The notes beneath the pieces are model-generated. The model was not told the DNA's origin, searched no databases, and saw only the letters and a program-made list of their open reading frames with translations. A stretch of DNA of 64,000 bases, taken from positions 5,552,501 to 5,616,500 of the forward strand of contig NZ_LT629689.1 in NCBI RefSeq assembly GCF_900102035.1. The letters are read 5' to 3'. This document shows positions 1 to 14,400 of this stretch, piece by piece. Position 1 is the stretch's first letter, and every line of letters starts with the position of its first letter. This DNA comes from Pseudomonas extremaustralis (lineage in GTDB: Bacteria > Pseudomonadota > Gammaproteobacteria > Pseudomonadales > Pseudomonadaceae). Made by a program: the position numbers and the translations under genes.

Positions 1-505
<505 letters not shown>

Positions 506-676
506 ATATAACACCCAAGCAATTTGCTTGCTTCGAGCTGAAAAGCGAAAGAGCACCAGATTGCGGTGTGTGAAGACGAAACGAACCGAAAGTTCGAATC
601 TCACAAAACACCAAAGCTATCACATACCCAATTTGCTGAAGCGAGGCCATGAGGTCACGAGTCAGTACCCGAATTT

Positions 677-792
677 CTTGACGACCATAGAGCATTGGAA
701 CCACCTGATCCCATCCCGAACTCAGTAGTGAAACGATGCATCGCCGATGGTAGTGTGGGGTTTCCCCATGTGAGAGTAGGTCATCGTCAAGA
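677..792 (+). rRNA. rrf: 5S ribosomal RNA
   Basis: A full-length 5S rRNA of about 116-120 bases with the typical core CCATCCCGAACTCAGTAGTG and complementary ends (CTTGACGA with TCGTCAAG) that form helix I. It follows the 23S gene in the same direction and is followed at once by a strong terminator, so it is the last gene of this rRNA operon. End positions are accurate to one or two bases. Confidence 0.96.
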
Positions 793-803
793 TTAAATTC
801 CAG

Positions 804-840
804 AACCCCTGTTTGCTCACGCAGACAGGGGTTTTGTTTT
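804..840 (+). terminator. Rho-independent terminator of the rRNA operon
   Basis: Inverted repeat AACCCCTGT / ACAGGGGTT with a 12-base loop, followed by TTGTTTT. It lies directly after the 5S gene and before birA. Confidence 0.9.
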
Positions 841-960
841 GGGCGCTCGGAAAGTACGAAGAGGCTCATCGCGGCGGTCTTCAGTGCAAAGGCCCGGCGT
901 TTCTATGCAATGACCCTAGGCATGGCTATGATGCGTGCCTCATTGTGAGGCGATACTTGC

Positions 961-1920
961 ATGCTGACGTTGTTAAAACTTCTGAAAGATGGTCGATTCC
1001 ACTCTGGGGAAGCGCTGGGTGCTGTCTTGGGCGTCAGTCGCAGTGCTGTATGGAAGCAGCTTCAGCATCTTGAGGCTGAGTTAAACTTGCCCATCCACAA
1101 AGTCCGTGGCAAGGGGTATCAGTTGGCATCGCCCCTGGTGTTCTTGGATGCTGAAGAAATTACGCTGAAGGCCCCTTCTTTGGCATGGCCCGTCTACATA
1201 TCTGACTCTATTGACTCCACCAACGCTGAAGCGCTGCGCCTTGTCGATGCGGGGGGCGTGGCGCCATTTCTAGTGCTCGCAGAACAACAAACTGCCGGAA
1301 GAGGCCGAAGAGGGCGCAAATGGGTCAGTCCGTTCGCTCAGAATGTGTATTACAGCCTTGTGCTACGCATTGAAGGCGGTCTGCGGCAACTAGAGGGGCT
1401 TAGCCTAGTTGTGGGGCTGGCAGTCATGCAGGCCCTGCGCGAGTCGGGCGTGCCGGGGGCTGCGTTGAAATGGCCAAACGATGTCTTGGTGGGGCAAAAA
1501 AAAATTGCCGGCATCCTGCTTGAGTTGGTGGGCGATCCTGCTGATATCTGTCACGTTGTTCTTGGTATTGGCATAAACGTAAATATGCAAAAAGTTGCTG
1601 AGGTTGATCAGCAGTGGACGTCAGTGCAGTTGGTAACCGGCTCTCCTATGGATCGTAATCTACTTGTGGCGCGGCTGGGTGTGCAGCTGCAGCGTTACCT
1701 GACCCAACATGCAGCTAGCGGCTTTGCGGCGCTTCAAGAAGAGTGGGAGCGGAATCACTTATGGCAGGGTAGGGCGGCATCTCTCATTGCTGGTGTCAAT
1801 CAGGTTGATGGGGTGGTTCTGGGTGTCGACCGTCAGGGTGCATTACGTTTAAGCGTCGATGGTGTTGAAAAAATATACAGTGGTGGTGAGTTAAGCCTGA
1901 GGCTGCGTGATGATTCTTGA
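961..1920 (+). CDS. birA: BirA: biotin-protein ligase and biotin operon repressor
   Basis: A 319-aa bifunctional protein that activates biotin as biotinyl-AMP, attaches it to the biotin carrier of acetyl-CoA carboxylase, and represses biotin synthesis genes. An N-terminal winged helix (about residues 1-60, with [15 protein letters not shown] as recognition helix) precedes the ligase domain with the biotinyl-AMP loop GRGRRG (113-118) and the KWPNDV motif. Length matches the two-domain class. The ATG has a GAGG about 10 bases upstream. The end overlaps the start of coaX by 11 bases, implying translational coupling. Confidence 0.96.
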   Translation: MLTLLKLLKDGRFHSGEALGAVLGVSRSAVWKQLQHLEAELNLPIHKVRGKGYQLASPLVFLDAEEITLKAPSLAWPVYISDSIDSTNAEALRLVDAGGVAPFLVLAEQQTAGRGRRGRKWVSPFAQNVYYSLVLRIEGGLRQLEGLSLVVGLAVMQALRESGVPGAALKWPNDVLVGQKKIAGILLELVGDPADICHVVLGIGINVNMQKVAEVDQQWTSVQLVTGSPMDRNLLVARLGVQLQRYLTQHAASGFAALQEEWERNHLWQGRAASLIAGVNQVDGVVLGVDRQGALRLSVDGVEKIYSGGELSLRLRDDS

Positions 1921-2659
1921 GCTCGACTGTGGGAACAGCTTTATCAAATGGCGTGTACTTGAATCTGATCAAGCGAAAGCTTCTGCCGAAGGTGTTGTCG
2001 GTTCGGATCTCGTCTTGATTGAACGTCTGGCAGCGTTGCCTGGCCTATCGTTGACACATTGCCGTTTGGTGAGTGTTCGAGCTTCAGAGGAGACCAGTAA
2101 ATTGGTCGAGGCTTTGCGGGGCGCTTTCGGTGTTACCGTATCCTGTGCTGCACCAGCGCGCGAGATGGCCGGAGTGCGCAATGGCTACCAAGACTTCGAG
2201 CGCCTTGGTCTTGACCGCTGGTTAGCGATGCTGGGTGGCTTCAAGCTGGCTTCGGGTGCGTGCCTGGTCCTCGATTTTGGTACCGCGGCCACCGCCGATT
2301 TCGTCGCCGCAGATGGCGAGCACCTGGGAGGCTTCATTTGCCCCGGCATGCCGTTAATGCGCAATCAGTTGCGCACGCATACTCGCAAGATACGCTATGA
2401 CGACGCGGCGGCCGAGCTTGCTCTGGAGCGGCTCTCCCCTGGGCGTACGACTGCGGAGGCTGTCGAGCGTGGTTGTACGCTGATGCTCAGGGGGTTCGTT
2501 TTGACTCAGCTCGAGTTGGCGCGAAGCTACTGGGGTGATGATTTCACCGTATTCCTCACGGGGGGGGATGCTGATCTCGTCTTGGGTGTCATACCGCAGG
2601 CACGGCTGGTTCCTGACCTGGTTTTCGTTGGTCTGGCCATGGCGTGTCCTTTGTCCTGA
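1910..2659 (+). CDS. coaX: Type III pantothenate kinase CoaX
   Basis: Phosphorylates pantothenate, the first step of coenzyme A synthesis. This is the type III (ASKHA-fold) enzyme used by Pseudomonas in place of CoaA. The N-terminal phosphate loop [13 protein letters not shown], the GLDRW motif and the second ATP-binding motif VLDFGTA are visible. Length 249 aa from ATG 1910; a GTG three bases upstream is an alternative start. It overlaps birA by 11 bases and is followed by a SPOR protein 7 bases later, so the three genes are probably one transcript. Confidence 0.95.
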   Translation: MILELDCGNSFIKWRVLESDQAKASAEGVVGSDLVLIERLAALPGLSLTHCRLVSVRASEETSKLVEALRGAFGVTVSCAAPAREMAGVRNGYQDFERLGLDRWLAMLGGFKLASGACLVLDFGTAATADFVAADGEHLGGFICPGMPLMRNQLRTHTRKIRYDDAAAELALERLSPGRTTAEAVERGCTLMLRGFVLTQLELARSYWGDDFTVFLTGGDADLVLGVIPQARLVPDLVFVGLAMACPLS

Positions 2660-2666
2660 GGTGTTT

Positions 2667-3113
2667 ATGCGTTGGCTGTTTTTGCTTTTACTCGTTCTCA
2701 ATGCTTTTTATTACGTTTGGCATCAACAGGAGGCTCCGTTGCGCGCCAAGGATGTCACGCCGTTGAGTCTGTATCGTGGCTCTCAGCAGGATATCCGACT
2801 GTTGAGTGAGTCCTCTGACGCGGTGGCTCGGCGTGACAAGGCAAAAGCGTCCGATGCGCAGAGTACCTGCTTATACATCGGCGGCTTTAACGACCAGCGC
2901 AAGGCTCAGGCTGTTGAGCAGCGTCTCACGAGTCTGGATATAAAGGTCAAGATTCAACTTTTGAACATGCCTGAGGCTTCCGGTTACTGGCTTCGTGTGG
3001 CTCCTGAAAGCCGCCAACTGGCTGAGGATCTGCCGTTTGAAAACCTTGCCAATGAATTCAATGAGTTAAAACATAAAATAATGCTGTGCGAAGGCATTGC
3101 AACTCTCGAATAG
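2667..3113 (+). CDS. SPOR-domain inner-membrane protein
   Basis: A 148-aa protein with one N-terminal transmembrane segment (about residues 3-18, MRWLFLLLLVLNAFYYVW) and a soluble part whose C-terminal 70 residues (from CLYIGGFNDQRKAQAVEQ) look like a SPOR fold, which in other proteins binds denuded septal peptidoglycan. The specific role is unknown. The start at ATG 2667 leaves the TM helix at the N terminus; an in-frame GTG at 2661 is possible. It lies 7 bases behind coaX, an arrangement I recognise from other pseudomonads. Confidence 0.85.
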   Translation: MRWLFLLLLVLNAFYYVWHQQEAPLRAKDVTPLSLYRGSQQDIRLLSESSDAVARRDKAKASDAQSTCLYIGGFNDQRKAQAVEQRLTSLDIKVKIQLLNMPEASGYWLRVAPESRQLAEDLPFENLANEFNELKHKIMLCEGIATLE

Positions 3114-3125
3114 TTTGCATAGAAT
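3097..3125 (+). promoter_or_regulatory. Upstream promoter of the tRNA-Tyr/Gly/Thr operon
   Basis: Sigma-70-type elements TTGCAA and TAGAAT separated by 17 bases, followed by the GC-rich stretch GGCGCCCGC. The promoter starts inside the 3' end of the SPOR gene. Its -10 and discriminator resemble those of the second promoter about 115 bases downstream. Confidence 0.55.
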
Positions 3126-3214
3126 GGCGCCCGCTTCGCAGTGAAGACCTTTAAGGTCTAAAGTGCAAAGCAAAGGTCAACGCAGCTAACCTCATATTTT
3201 TAATGAGAAAATGC

Positions 3215-3242
3215 TTGACAGAAGGTCGGCGTGATGTAGAAT
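3215..3242 (+). promoter_or_regulatory. Main promoter of the tRNA-Tyr/Gly/Thr operon
   Basis: A perfect -35 TTGACA and TAGAAT -10 with a 16-base spacer, followed by GCCGGC. The GC-rich discriminator is the hallmark of stable-RNA promoters under stringent (ppGpp) control. The tRNA begins 14 bases after the -10. Confidence 0.8.
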
Positions 3243-3255
3243 GCCGGCTCGCTTA

Positions 3256-3340
<85 letters not shown>

Positions 3341-3364
3341 TTTTTAGCGTGAGCTGCAAGCTCC

Positions 3365-3438
<74 letters not shown>

Positions 3439-3464
3439 AGTTTGCAGGTTGTGCGGCGTGTTTT

Positions 3465-3540
3465 GCTCTTGTAGCTCAGTTGGTAGAGCACACCCTTGGT
3501 AAGGGTGAGGTCAGCGGTTCAAATCCGCTCAAGAGCTCCA
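3465..3540 (+). tRNA. tRNA-Thr (GGT)
   Basis: A 76-base cloverleaf with acceptor stem GCTCTTG / CAAGAGC, anticodon GGT and encoded CCA. In many gammaproteobacteria this tRNA is followed directly by a tuf gene. Here a terminator follows instead. Confidence 0.96.
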
Positions 3541-3546
3541 TATAAC

Positions 3547-3578
3547 AAGGCAGATATGAAAATATCTGCCTTTGTTTT
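3547..3578 (+). terminator. Terminator after the tRNA-Tyr/Gly/Thr cluster
   Basis: Perfect 11-bp inverted repeat AAGGCAGATAT / ATATCTGCCTT with a 4-base loop, followed by TGTTTT. It ends the tRNA transcript where tufB would otherwise begin. Confidence 0.88.
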
Positions 3579-3652
3579 AACGGCTGTCTCGGCTTGATTC
3601 TGTTGTAGCTGGCTTTTTTGCCGGGTGGTATCAGGTCTCTTGGGGTTGGCTG

Positions 3653-3681
3653 TTGTAAAGTCTTTTTCAGGCCTGCATAAT
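3653..3681 (+). promoter_or_regulatory. Promoter of tRNA-Trp-secE-nusG
   Basis: TTGTAA and CATAAT spaced by 17 bases, followed by GGCCGG, again a GC-rich discriminator. It is the only good match between the preceding terminator and tRNA-Trp, 20 bases before the mature tRNA. Confidence 0.6.
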
Positions 3682-3701
3682 GGCCGGCCTGATTTTGTTT
3701 T

Positions 3702-3777
3702 AGGTCAGTAGCTCAATTGGCAGAGCGACGGTCTCCAAAACCGTAGGTTGGGGGTTCGATTCCCTCCTGACCTGCCA
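3702..3777 (+). tRNA. tRNA-Trp (CCA)
   Basis: A 76-base cloverleaf with acceptor stem AGGTCAG / CTGACCT, anticodon CCA and encoded 3' CCA. It is 45 bases upstream of secE and probably cotranscribed with it, as in other pseudomonads. Confidence 0.96.
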
Positions 3778-3822
3778 GATTCACGCGGTGTGTCTGGCTT
3801 TCTTTTCACAGGATCTTCATAG

Positions 3823-4191
3823 ATGACTCCTAAGGCTGAAGCTCAAAGCTCTCGTTTCGATCTAGTCAAGTGGCTTGCTGTCGTCGCATTGGTGGTCGTA
3901 GGCGTTGTTGGCAATCAGTACTATTCTGCTTCGCCGATCCTGTACCGTGTACTCGCTTTGCTCGCCCTTGCTGCTGTAGCTGCCTTTGTAGGCCTGCAGA
4001 CTGCCAAAGGCAAGTCTTTCGCGGTCCTGGTAAAGGAAGCTCGCGTCGAAATTCGTAAAGTCGTTTGGCCGACTCGCCAAGAAACCACGCAGACCACGTT
4101 GATTGTAGTGGCTGTTGTTCTGGTTATGGCGTTGCTGTTGTGGGGGCTTGATTCCCTGCTCGGCTGGCTTGTTTCCTTGATTGTTGGCTAA
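3823..4191 (+). CDS. secE: SecE, preprotein translocase subunit
   Basis: Essential subunit of the SecYEG channel that clamps SecY in the inner membrane. The 122 residues hold three transmembrane segments (about 17-35, 40-58, 92-118) as in the long proteobacterial form. The conserved amphipathic motif EIRKVVWPTRQE (76-87) precedes the last helix. nusG begins 9 bases later, the universal secE-nusG pair. Confidence 0.97.
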   Translation: MTPKAEAQSSRFDLVKWLAVVALVVVGVVGNQYYSASPILYRVLALLALAAVAAFVGLQTAKGKSFAVLVKEARVEIRKVVWPTRQETTQTTLIVVAVVLVMALLLWGLDSLLGWLVSLIVG

Positions 4192-4200
4192 GGGTGTCCC

Positions 4201-4734
4201 GTGGCTAAGCGTTGGTACGTTGTGCATGCTTACTCGGGTTACGAGAAGCATGTTATGCGCTCTTTGCTGGAGCGCGTAAAGCTGGCAGGCATGGAAGATG
4301 GCTTCGGCGAAATTCTGGTTCCCACTGAAGAAGTGGTTGAAATGCGGAATGGTCAGAAGCGTAAGAGTGAGCGCAAGTTCTTCCCTGGCTACGTGCTGGT
4401 TCAGATGGACATGAATGAAGGTACTTGGCACTTGGTCAAGGATACCCCTCGTGTCATGGGCTTCATTGGTGGTACGGCCGATAAGCCTGCTCCGATCACC
4501 GACAAAGAAGCAGAAGCGATTCTGCGTCGTGTTGCTGACGGTAGCGACAAGCCCAAGCCGAAGACGTTGTTCGAGCCGGGAGAGGTTGTTCGTGTCACCG
4601 ATGGTCCGTTTGCTGATTTTAACGGCACCGTCGAAGAAGTTAACTACGAAAAGAGCCGGATCCAAGTGGCGGTGCTCATTTTCGGACGCTCTACTCCGGT
4701 AGAGTTGGAGTTCAGCCAGGTCGAGAAGGTCTAG
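4201..4734 (+). CDS. nusG: NusG, transcription elongation/antitermination factor
   Basis: A 177-aa factor that binds the RNA polymerase clamp through its N-terminal NGN domain and links it to Rho or ribosomal protein S10 through the C-terminal KOW domain (from about residue 122, [19 protein letters not shown]). It starts with GTG, giving the standard N terminus [16 protein letters not shown] terminator follows before rplK. Confidence 0.97.
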   Translation: MAKRWYVVHAYSGYEKHVMRSLLERVKLAGMEDGFGEILVPTEEVVEMRNGQKRKSERKFFPGYVLVQMDMNEGTWHLVKDTPRVMGFIGGTADKPAPITDKEAEAILRRVADGSDKPKPKTLFEPGEVVRVTDGPFADFNGTVEEVNYEKSRIQVAVLIFGRSTPVELEFSQVEKV

Positions 4735-4748
4735 CTGGAAAAGTATCC

Positions 4749-4780
4749 CAACCCCGCAGCCTTAGGCTGTGGGGTTTTGT
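4749..4780 (+). terminator. Terminator after nusG
   Basis: Stem AACCCCGCAGCC / GGCTGTGGGGTT (one G-T pair) with loop TTA, followed by TTTGT. It separates secE-nusG from the rplK operon and may allow partial readthrough. Confidence 0.8.
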
Positions 4781-4851
4781 CGTCACTGGGATAAACGCGC
4801 AAGTAACCGGGGAGCCTTTCGAGGCGTTTGAACCCGTAATTGGAGTGCCTC

Positions 4852-5283
4852 ATGGCCAAGAAGATTACCGCTTACATCAAGCTGCAAGTGAAGGCCGCTC
4901 AGGCCAACCCTAGCCCACCCGTCGGTCCAGCTCTGGGTCAGCACGGCGTGAACATCATGGAATTCTGCAAGGCCTTCAACGCCCGTACTCAGGGTCTTGA
5001 GCCAGGTCTGCCGACTCCAGTGATCATCACTGTATACAGCGACCGTAGCTTCACCTTCGAAACCAAGTCGACCCCGGCTTCGGTTCTGTTGAAGAAAGCT
5101 GCTGGTCTGACAAGCGGTTCCGCTCGTCCTAACACCGTTAAGGTTGGCACCGTGACTCGTGCTCAGCTGGAAGAAATCGCGAAAACCAAAAACGCGGATC
5201 TGACTGCAGCTGATATGGATGCAGCCGTGCGTACCATCGCCGGTTCTGCTCGTAGCATGGGCCTTAACGTGGAGGGTGTGTAA
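4852..5283 (+). CDS. rplK: Ribosomal protein L11
   Basis: A 143-aa protein of the GTPase-associated centre that binds 23S rRNA helices 43/44 and is needed for RelA activation. The sequence begins [20 protein letters not shown] with the usual proline-rich switch [15 protein letters not shown]. The start at 4852 gives the family N terminus; the longer reading frame adds only four residues. Its stop shares one base with the rplA start. Confidence 0.97.
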
Positions 5284-5978
5284 TGGCTAAGCTGACCAAG
5301 CGCCAAAAGGCTATCGCTGGCAAAATCGAAGCAGGAAAGGCCTACAACTTTGTAGACGCTGCTGCCCTGCTGACCGAGCTGTCGACTGTCAAGTTCAGCG
5401 AGTCCGTTGACGTTGCTGTAAACCTGGGTGTTGACCCACGTAAATCCGACCAGGTCGTTCGTAGCGCTACTGTGCTGCCACACGGTACTGGCAAGACCGT
5501 ACGTGTTGCTGTCTTCACCCAAGGCCCAGCAGCTGAAGCTGCTCTGGCTGCCGGCGCGGATCGCGTTGGCATGGACGACCTGGCTGCCGAAATGAAAGGC
5601 GGCGACTTGAACTATGACGTCGTTATTGCTTCCCCGGATGCAATGCGCGTTGTGGGTCAGTTGGGTCAGATCCTCGGTCCACGTGGCCTGATGCCTAACC
5701 CGAAAGTCGGCACCGTAACTCCAGACGTCGCTACTGCGGTTAAAAACGCCAAAGCTGGTCAGGTTCGTTATCGCACCGACAAAAACGGCATCATTCACAC
5801 TTCCGTTGGCAAAGTCGGCTTCGATGCCGTCAAGCTGAAGGAAAACGTTGAAGCCCTGATCGCTGATCTGAAGCGTATCAAGCCAGCTTCTTCGAAAGGT
5901 ATCTACGTCAAGCGCGTTACCCTGAGCACCACTATGGGCCCAGGTCTGGTCATCGACCAAGGCTCGCTGGACGTATAA
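5283..5978 (+). CDS. rplA: Ribosomal protein L1
   Basis: A 231-aa protein of the L1 stalk, which moves deacylated tRNA out of the E site. In E. coli it also represses its own operon by binding the leader mRNA. Signature segment [15 protein letters not shown] is present. The start codon overlaps the rplK stop by one base. Confidence 0.97.
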
Positions 5979-5984
5979 GACACA

Positions 5985-6176
5985 AATTGGCGTGAGCGAT
6001 CACGCCAATTGAAAAATTGGGGTCCCTGCCTGGCGGGGGCTATCCAAGACCGTAGGCGACGTAAGTCTTAAACCTCAAGCCTACGCAGATGGTGCTCCCG
6101 GTTCCTTACCGAATCAGACACCAAAACGACATCCGGCTTCGGCCAGATGAAACGGTAACAAGCAGGAGTTAAACCC
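5985..6176 (+). promoter_or_regulatory. rplJ leader region (candidate L10 leader)
   Basis: The 198-base gap between rplA and rplJ opens with a perfect 10-bp hairpin AATTGGCGTG / CACGCCAATT that lacks a T-tract. It continues with a structured GC-rich segment around 6020-6110. In E. coli the same position holds the L10-L7/L12 binding leader that represses rplJL translation and an RNA-processing site. The assignment rests on position and structure, not on an alignment. Confidence 0.55.
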
Positions 6177-6677
6177 GTGGCAATTAATCTCGAAGACAAG
6201 AAGGCCATCGTCGCTGAAGTCAACGAGGCTGCCAAAGCTGCTCTGTCCGCTGTCGTGGCTGATGCCCGTGGTGTGACAGTTGGCGCTATGACCGGACTCC
6301 GTAAAGAGGCTCGTGAAGCTGGCGTATACGTACGTGTTGTACGTAACACCCTGCTCAAGCGCGCTGTTGCTGACACTGAATACAGTGTCCTCAACGACGT
6401 GTTCACCGGCCCGACTCTCATCGCGTTCTCCAAAGAACATCCAGGTGCTGCTGCCCGTTTGTTCAAAGAATTCGCCAAGAGTCAGGATAAGTTCGAGATC
6501 AAGGCAGCTGCGTTCGAGGGCAAGTTCCTCGCAGCTAACCAAATCGACGTACTGGCAACACTGCCGACCCGTAACGAAGCTATTTCGCAGTTGATGAGCG
6601 TGATTCAAGGCGCCACCAGCAAGCTGGCTCGTACTCTGGCTGCAGTTCGCGAGCAAAAAGAAGCTGCCGCAGCCTAA
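6177..6677 (+). CDS. rplJ: Ribosomal protein L10
   Basis: A 166-aa protein that forms the base of the L7/L12 stalk; its C-terminal helix binds L12 dimers. It starts with GTG ([20 protein letters not shown]) preceded by AGGAG. Length and the N-terminal rRNA-binding domain match the family. It is cotranscribed with rplL after a 78-base gap. Confidence 0.97.
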   Translation: MAINLEDKKAIVAEVNEAAKAALSAVVADARGVTVGAMTGLRKEAREAGVYVRVVRNTLLKRAVADTEYSVLNDVFTGPTLIAFSKEHPGAAARLFKEFAKSQDKFEIKAAAFEGKFLAANQIDVLATLPTRNEAISQLMSVIQGATSKLARTLAAVREQKEAAAA

Positions 6678-6755
6678 GGCTGAGCATTTTCTCTCGCGTA
6701 TTTTTGTTTATTTCGATGGCCGCGTAGGCCGTCCCCCAATTCAGGAAATACAGTA

Positions 6756-7121
6756 ATGTCTATCTCCCAAGAAGATATCCTCAACGCCGTAGCTGAAATG
6801 TCGGTTCTGCAGGTTGTTGAGCTGATCAAAGCTTTCGAAGAAAAATTCGGCGTTTCTGCTGCCGCTGCTTCTGCTGGTCCAGCTGTTGCTGCTGTTGCTG
6901 CTGAAGAGCAAACCGAATTCAACGTCATGCTGTTGGAAGCTGGCGAGAAGAAAGTAAACGTGATCAAGGCAGTTCGTGAACTGACCGGTCTGGGCCTGAA
7001 AGAAGCCAAGGCTGTAGTTGACGGTGCTCCAGCCCAGGTTCTGGAAGCTGTGTCGAAAGACGCTGCTGACAAAGCCAAAGCTGTTCTGGAAGAAGCAGGC
7101 GCTAAAGTCGAGCTGAAGTAA
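6756..7121 (+). CDS. rplL: Ribosomal protein L7/L12
   Basis: A 121-aa stalk protein that recruits translation GTPases. It shows an N-terminal dimerisation helix, an alanine-rich hinge (about residues 35-52) and the C-terminal factor-binding domain with [20 protein letters not shown]. An attenuator-like hairpin follows before rpoB. Confidence 0.97.
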   Translation: MSISQEDILNAVAEMSVLQVVELIKAFEEKFGVSAAAASAGPAVAAVAAEEQTEFNVMLLEAGEKKVNVIKAVRELTGLGLKEAKAVVDGAPAQVLEAVSKDAADKAKAVLEEAGAKVELK

Positions 7122-7167
7122 GCATCGACTTTGCGTCTCCAGCCCAAGCGTTAAGCTGAAGGCTGAT

Positions 7168-7197
7168 GGCTGGTGGCTCTTGCCACCGGCCTTTTTC
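7168..7197 (+). terminator. Attenuator-type terminator between rplL and rpoB
   Basis: Stem GGCTGGTGGC / GCCACCGGCC with a TCTT loop, followed by TTTTT. It lies between rplL and rpoB, where E. coli has a partial terminator that reduces polymerase-subunit synthesis relative to ribosomal protein. Further small hairpins follow before the rpoB start. Confidence 0.78.
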
Positions 7198-7340
7198 CGT
7201 TCTTGGCTGCCGACTCGGTCGCCGCCATTGACGCGCTGTAACCACCCGGTGTGGTGGTGCAAACCAAGGGGTTTGCAAGATTTTCTGGCTGCTCCCGTCG
7301 GGAGGGCCAAACAAGCAGGTGACCAAGCTGGGGAACGCTG

Positions 7341-11414
<4,074 letters not shown>

Positions 11415-11478
11415 CACGTGACGCGAATCGAGAGCGGGGCTGTTTGGCCCGCTCTCTGCTCCGCCAGGAGGAAAGGCC

Positions 11479-14400
11479 TTGAAAGACCTACTGAATTTGC
11501 TGAAAAACCAGGGTCAAGTCGAAGAGTTCGACGCCATCCGTATTGGGTTGGCATCGCCTGAGATGATCCGTTCGTGGTCGTTCGGTGAAGTTAAAAAGCC
11601 GGAAACCATCAACTACCGTACGTTCAAACCTGAGCGTGACGGCCTGTTCTGCGCCAAGATCTTTGGCCCGGTAAAGGATTACGAGTGCCTGTGCGGTAAG
11701 TACAAGCGCTTGAAGCACCGTGGTGTTATCTGCGAGAAGTGCGGCGTTGAAGTTGCACTGGCCAAGGTTCGTCGTGAGCGCATGGCGCACATCGAACTGG
11801 CTTCGCCGGTTGCCCATATCTGGTTCCTGAAGTCGCTGCCGTCCCGTATCGGCTTGCTGATGGATATGACCCTGCGTGATATCGAACGCGTTCTCTACTT
11901 CGAGAGCTATGTCGTTATCGATCCAGGCATGACCACCCTTGAAAAAGGTCAGTTGCTGAACGACGAGCAATACTTCGAAGCGCTGGAAGAGTTCGGCGAC
12001 GATTTCGATGCCCGCATGGGTGCTGAAGCTGTCCGCGAACTGCTGCACGCTATCGATCTGGAACATGAGATTGGCCGCCTGCGTGAAGAGATTCCGCAAA
12101 CCAACTCTGAAACCAAAATCAAGAAGCTGTCCAAGCGTCTGAAGTTGATGGAGGCCTTCCAAGGTTCCGGCAACTTGCCTGAGTGGATGGTGCTGACCGT
12201 TCTGCCGGTTCTGCCGCCAGACCTGCGTCCGCTGGTACCGTTGGATGGTGGTCGTTTCGCGACGTCCGACCTCAACGACCTGTACCGCCGCGTGATCAAC
12301 CGTAACAACCGCTTGAAGCGCCTGCTCGATCTGTCCGCTCCGGACATCATCGTGCGCAACGAAAAGCGTATGTTGCAAGAAGCCGTCGATGCCCTGCTCG
12401 ACAACGGCCGTCGTGGCCGCGCTATCACCGGTTCGAACAAGCGTCCTCTGAAATCCTTGGCTGACATGATCAAGGGTAAGCAAGGTCGTTTCCGTCAGAA
12501 CTTGCTCGGTAAGCGCGTTGACTACTCCGGTCGTTCGGTAATTACCGTAGGCCCGACCCTGCGTCTGCACCAGTGCGGTCTGCCTAAGAAGATGGCCCTT
12601 GAGCTGTTCAAGCCGTTCATCTTCGGCAAGCTGGAAATGCGCGGTCTCGCGACCACCATCAAAGCGGCCAAGAAAATGGTCGAGCGCGAACTGCCAGAGG
12701 TTTGGGACGTTCTCGCCGAAGTGATTCGTGAACACCCGGTTCTCCTCAACCGTGCACCGACCCTTCACCGTCTGGGTATCCAGGCGTTTGAACCGGTACT
12801 GATCGAAGGTAAGGCTATCCAGCTGCATCCTCTGGTCTGTGCTGCGTACAACGCCGACTTCGACGGCGACCAAATGGCCGTGCACGTTCCGCTGACACTG
12901 GAAGCCCAGTTGGAAGCGCGTGCGTTGATGATGTCGACCAACAACATCCTGTCGCCAGCTAACGGTGAGCCAATCATCGTTCCGTCCCAGGACGTTGTAT
13001 TGGGTCTATACTACATGACCCGTGAAGCGATCAACGCCAAGGGCGAAGGTCGTGTGTTCGCTGACCTGCAGGAAGTTGACCGTGTGTTCCGTGCCGGCGA
13101 AGCCGCACTGCACGCCAAGGTCAAAGTGCGGATTCACGAGACCGTGAACGACCGTGACGGCGGCAGCGTGAGCAATGTCCGTATCGTCGACACCACTGTC
13201 GGCCGTGCGCTGTTGTATCAGGTTGTGCCAAAAGGTTTGTCTTACGACGTCGTCAACCTGCCGATGAAGAAAAAGGCGATCTCCAAGCTGATCAACCAGT
13301 GCTACCGCGTGGTTGGTCTGAAAGAGACCGTGATCTTCGCTGACCAGTTGATGTACACCGGTTTTGCCTATTCGACCATTTCCGGCGTTTCCATTGGTGT
13401 TAACGACTTCGTTATCCCGGATGAAAAAGCCCGCATCATCAGCGCTGCTACTGATGAAGTGAAAGAGATCGAAAGCCAGTACGCCTCCGGCCTGGTAACC
13501 CAGGGCGAGAAGTACAACAAAGTGATCGACCTTTGGTCCAAGGCCAACGACGAAGTGTCGAAGGCGATGATGGCTAACCTCTCGAAAGAGAAGGTTATCG
13601 ACCGTCATGGCGTAGAAGTCGATCAAGAGTCTTTCAACTCGATGTACATGATGGCCGACTCGGGCGCGCGGGGTTCTGCTGCGCAGATCCGTCAGCTCGC
13701 CGGTATGCGTGGCCTGATGGCCAAGCCGGACGGTTCCATCATCGAAACGCCGATTACTGCGAACTTCCGTGAAGGTTTGAGCGTACTTCAGTACTTCATC
13801 TCCACTCACGGTGCACGTAAAGGTCTGGCGGATACCGCGTTGAAAACCGCTAACTCCGGTTACCTGACTCGTCGTCTGGTAGACGTTGCACAAGATCTGG
13901 TTGTAACCGAGATCGATTGCGGCACCGAGCACGGTCTATTGATGACGCCGCACATTGAAGGCGGTGACGTTGTAGAGCCGCTGGGTGAGCGCGTATTGGG
14001 TCGTGTTATTGCCCGTGACGTATTCAAGCCAGGTACCGAGGAAATTATCGTTCCTGCTGGCACTTTGGTTGACGAAAAGTGGGTCGAGTTCATCGAGCTC
14101 AACAGCATCGACGAAGTGATCGTTCGCTCGCCGATCAGCTGCGAAACCCGCTACGGTATTTGCGCCAAGTGCTATGGTCGTGATTTGGCTCGTGGTCACC
14201 AGGTGAACATCGGTGAAGCGGTCGGCGTTATCGCTGCCCAGTCCATCGGTGAGCCGGGTACCCAGCTGACCATGCGTACATTCCACATTGGTGGTGCGGC
14301 AAGCCGGACCTCCGCAGCTGACAGTGTTCAGGTGAAGAATGGCGGTACTGTCCGCCTGCACAACCTGAAGCACGTTGAGCGAGTGGATGGTTGCCTGGTT

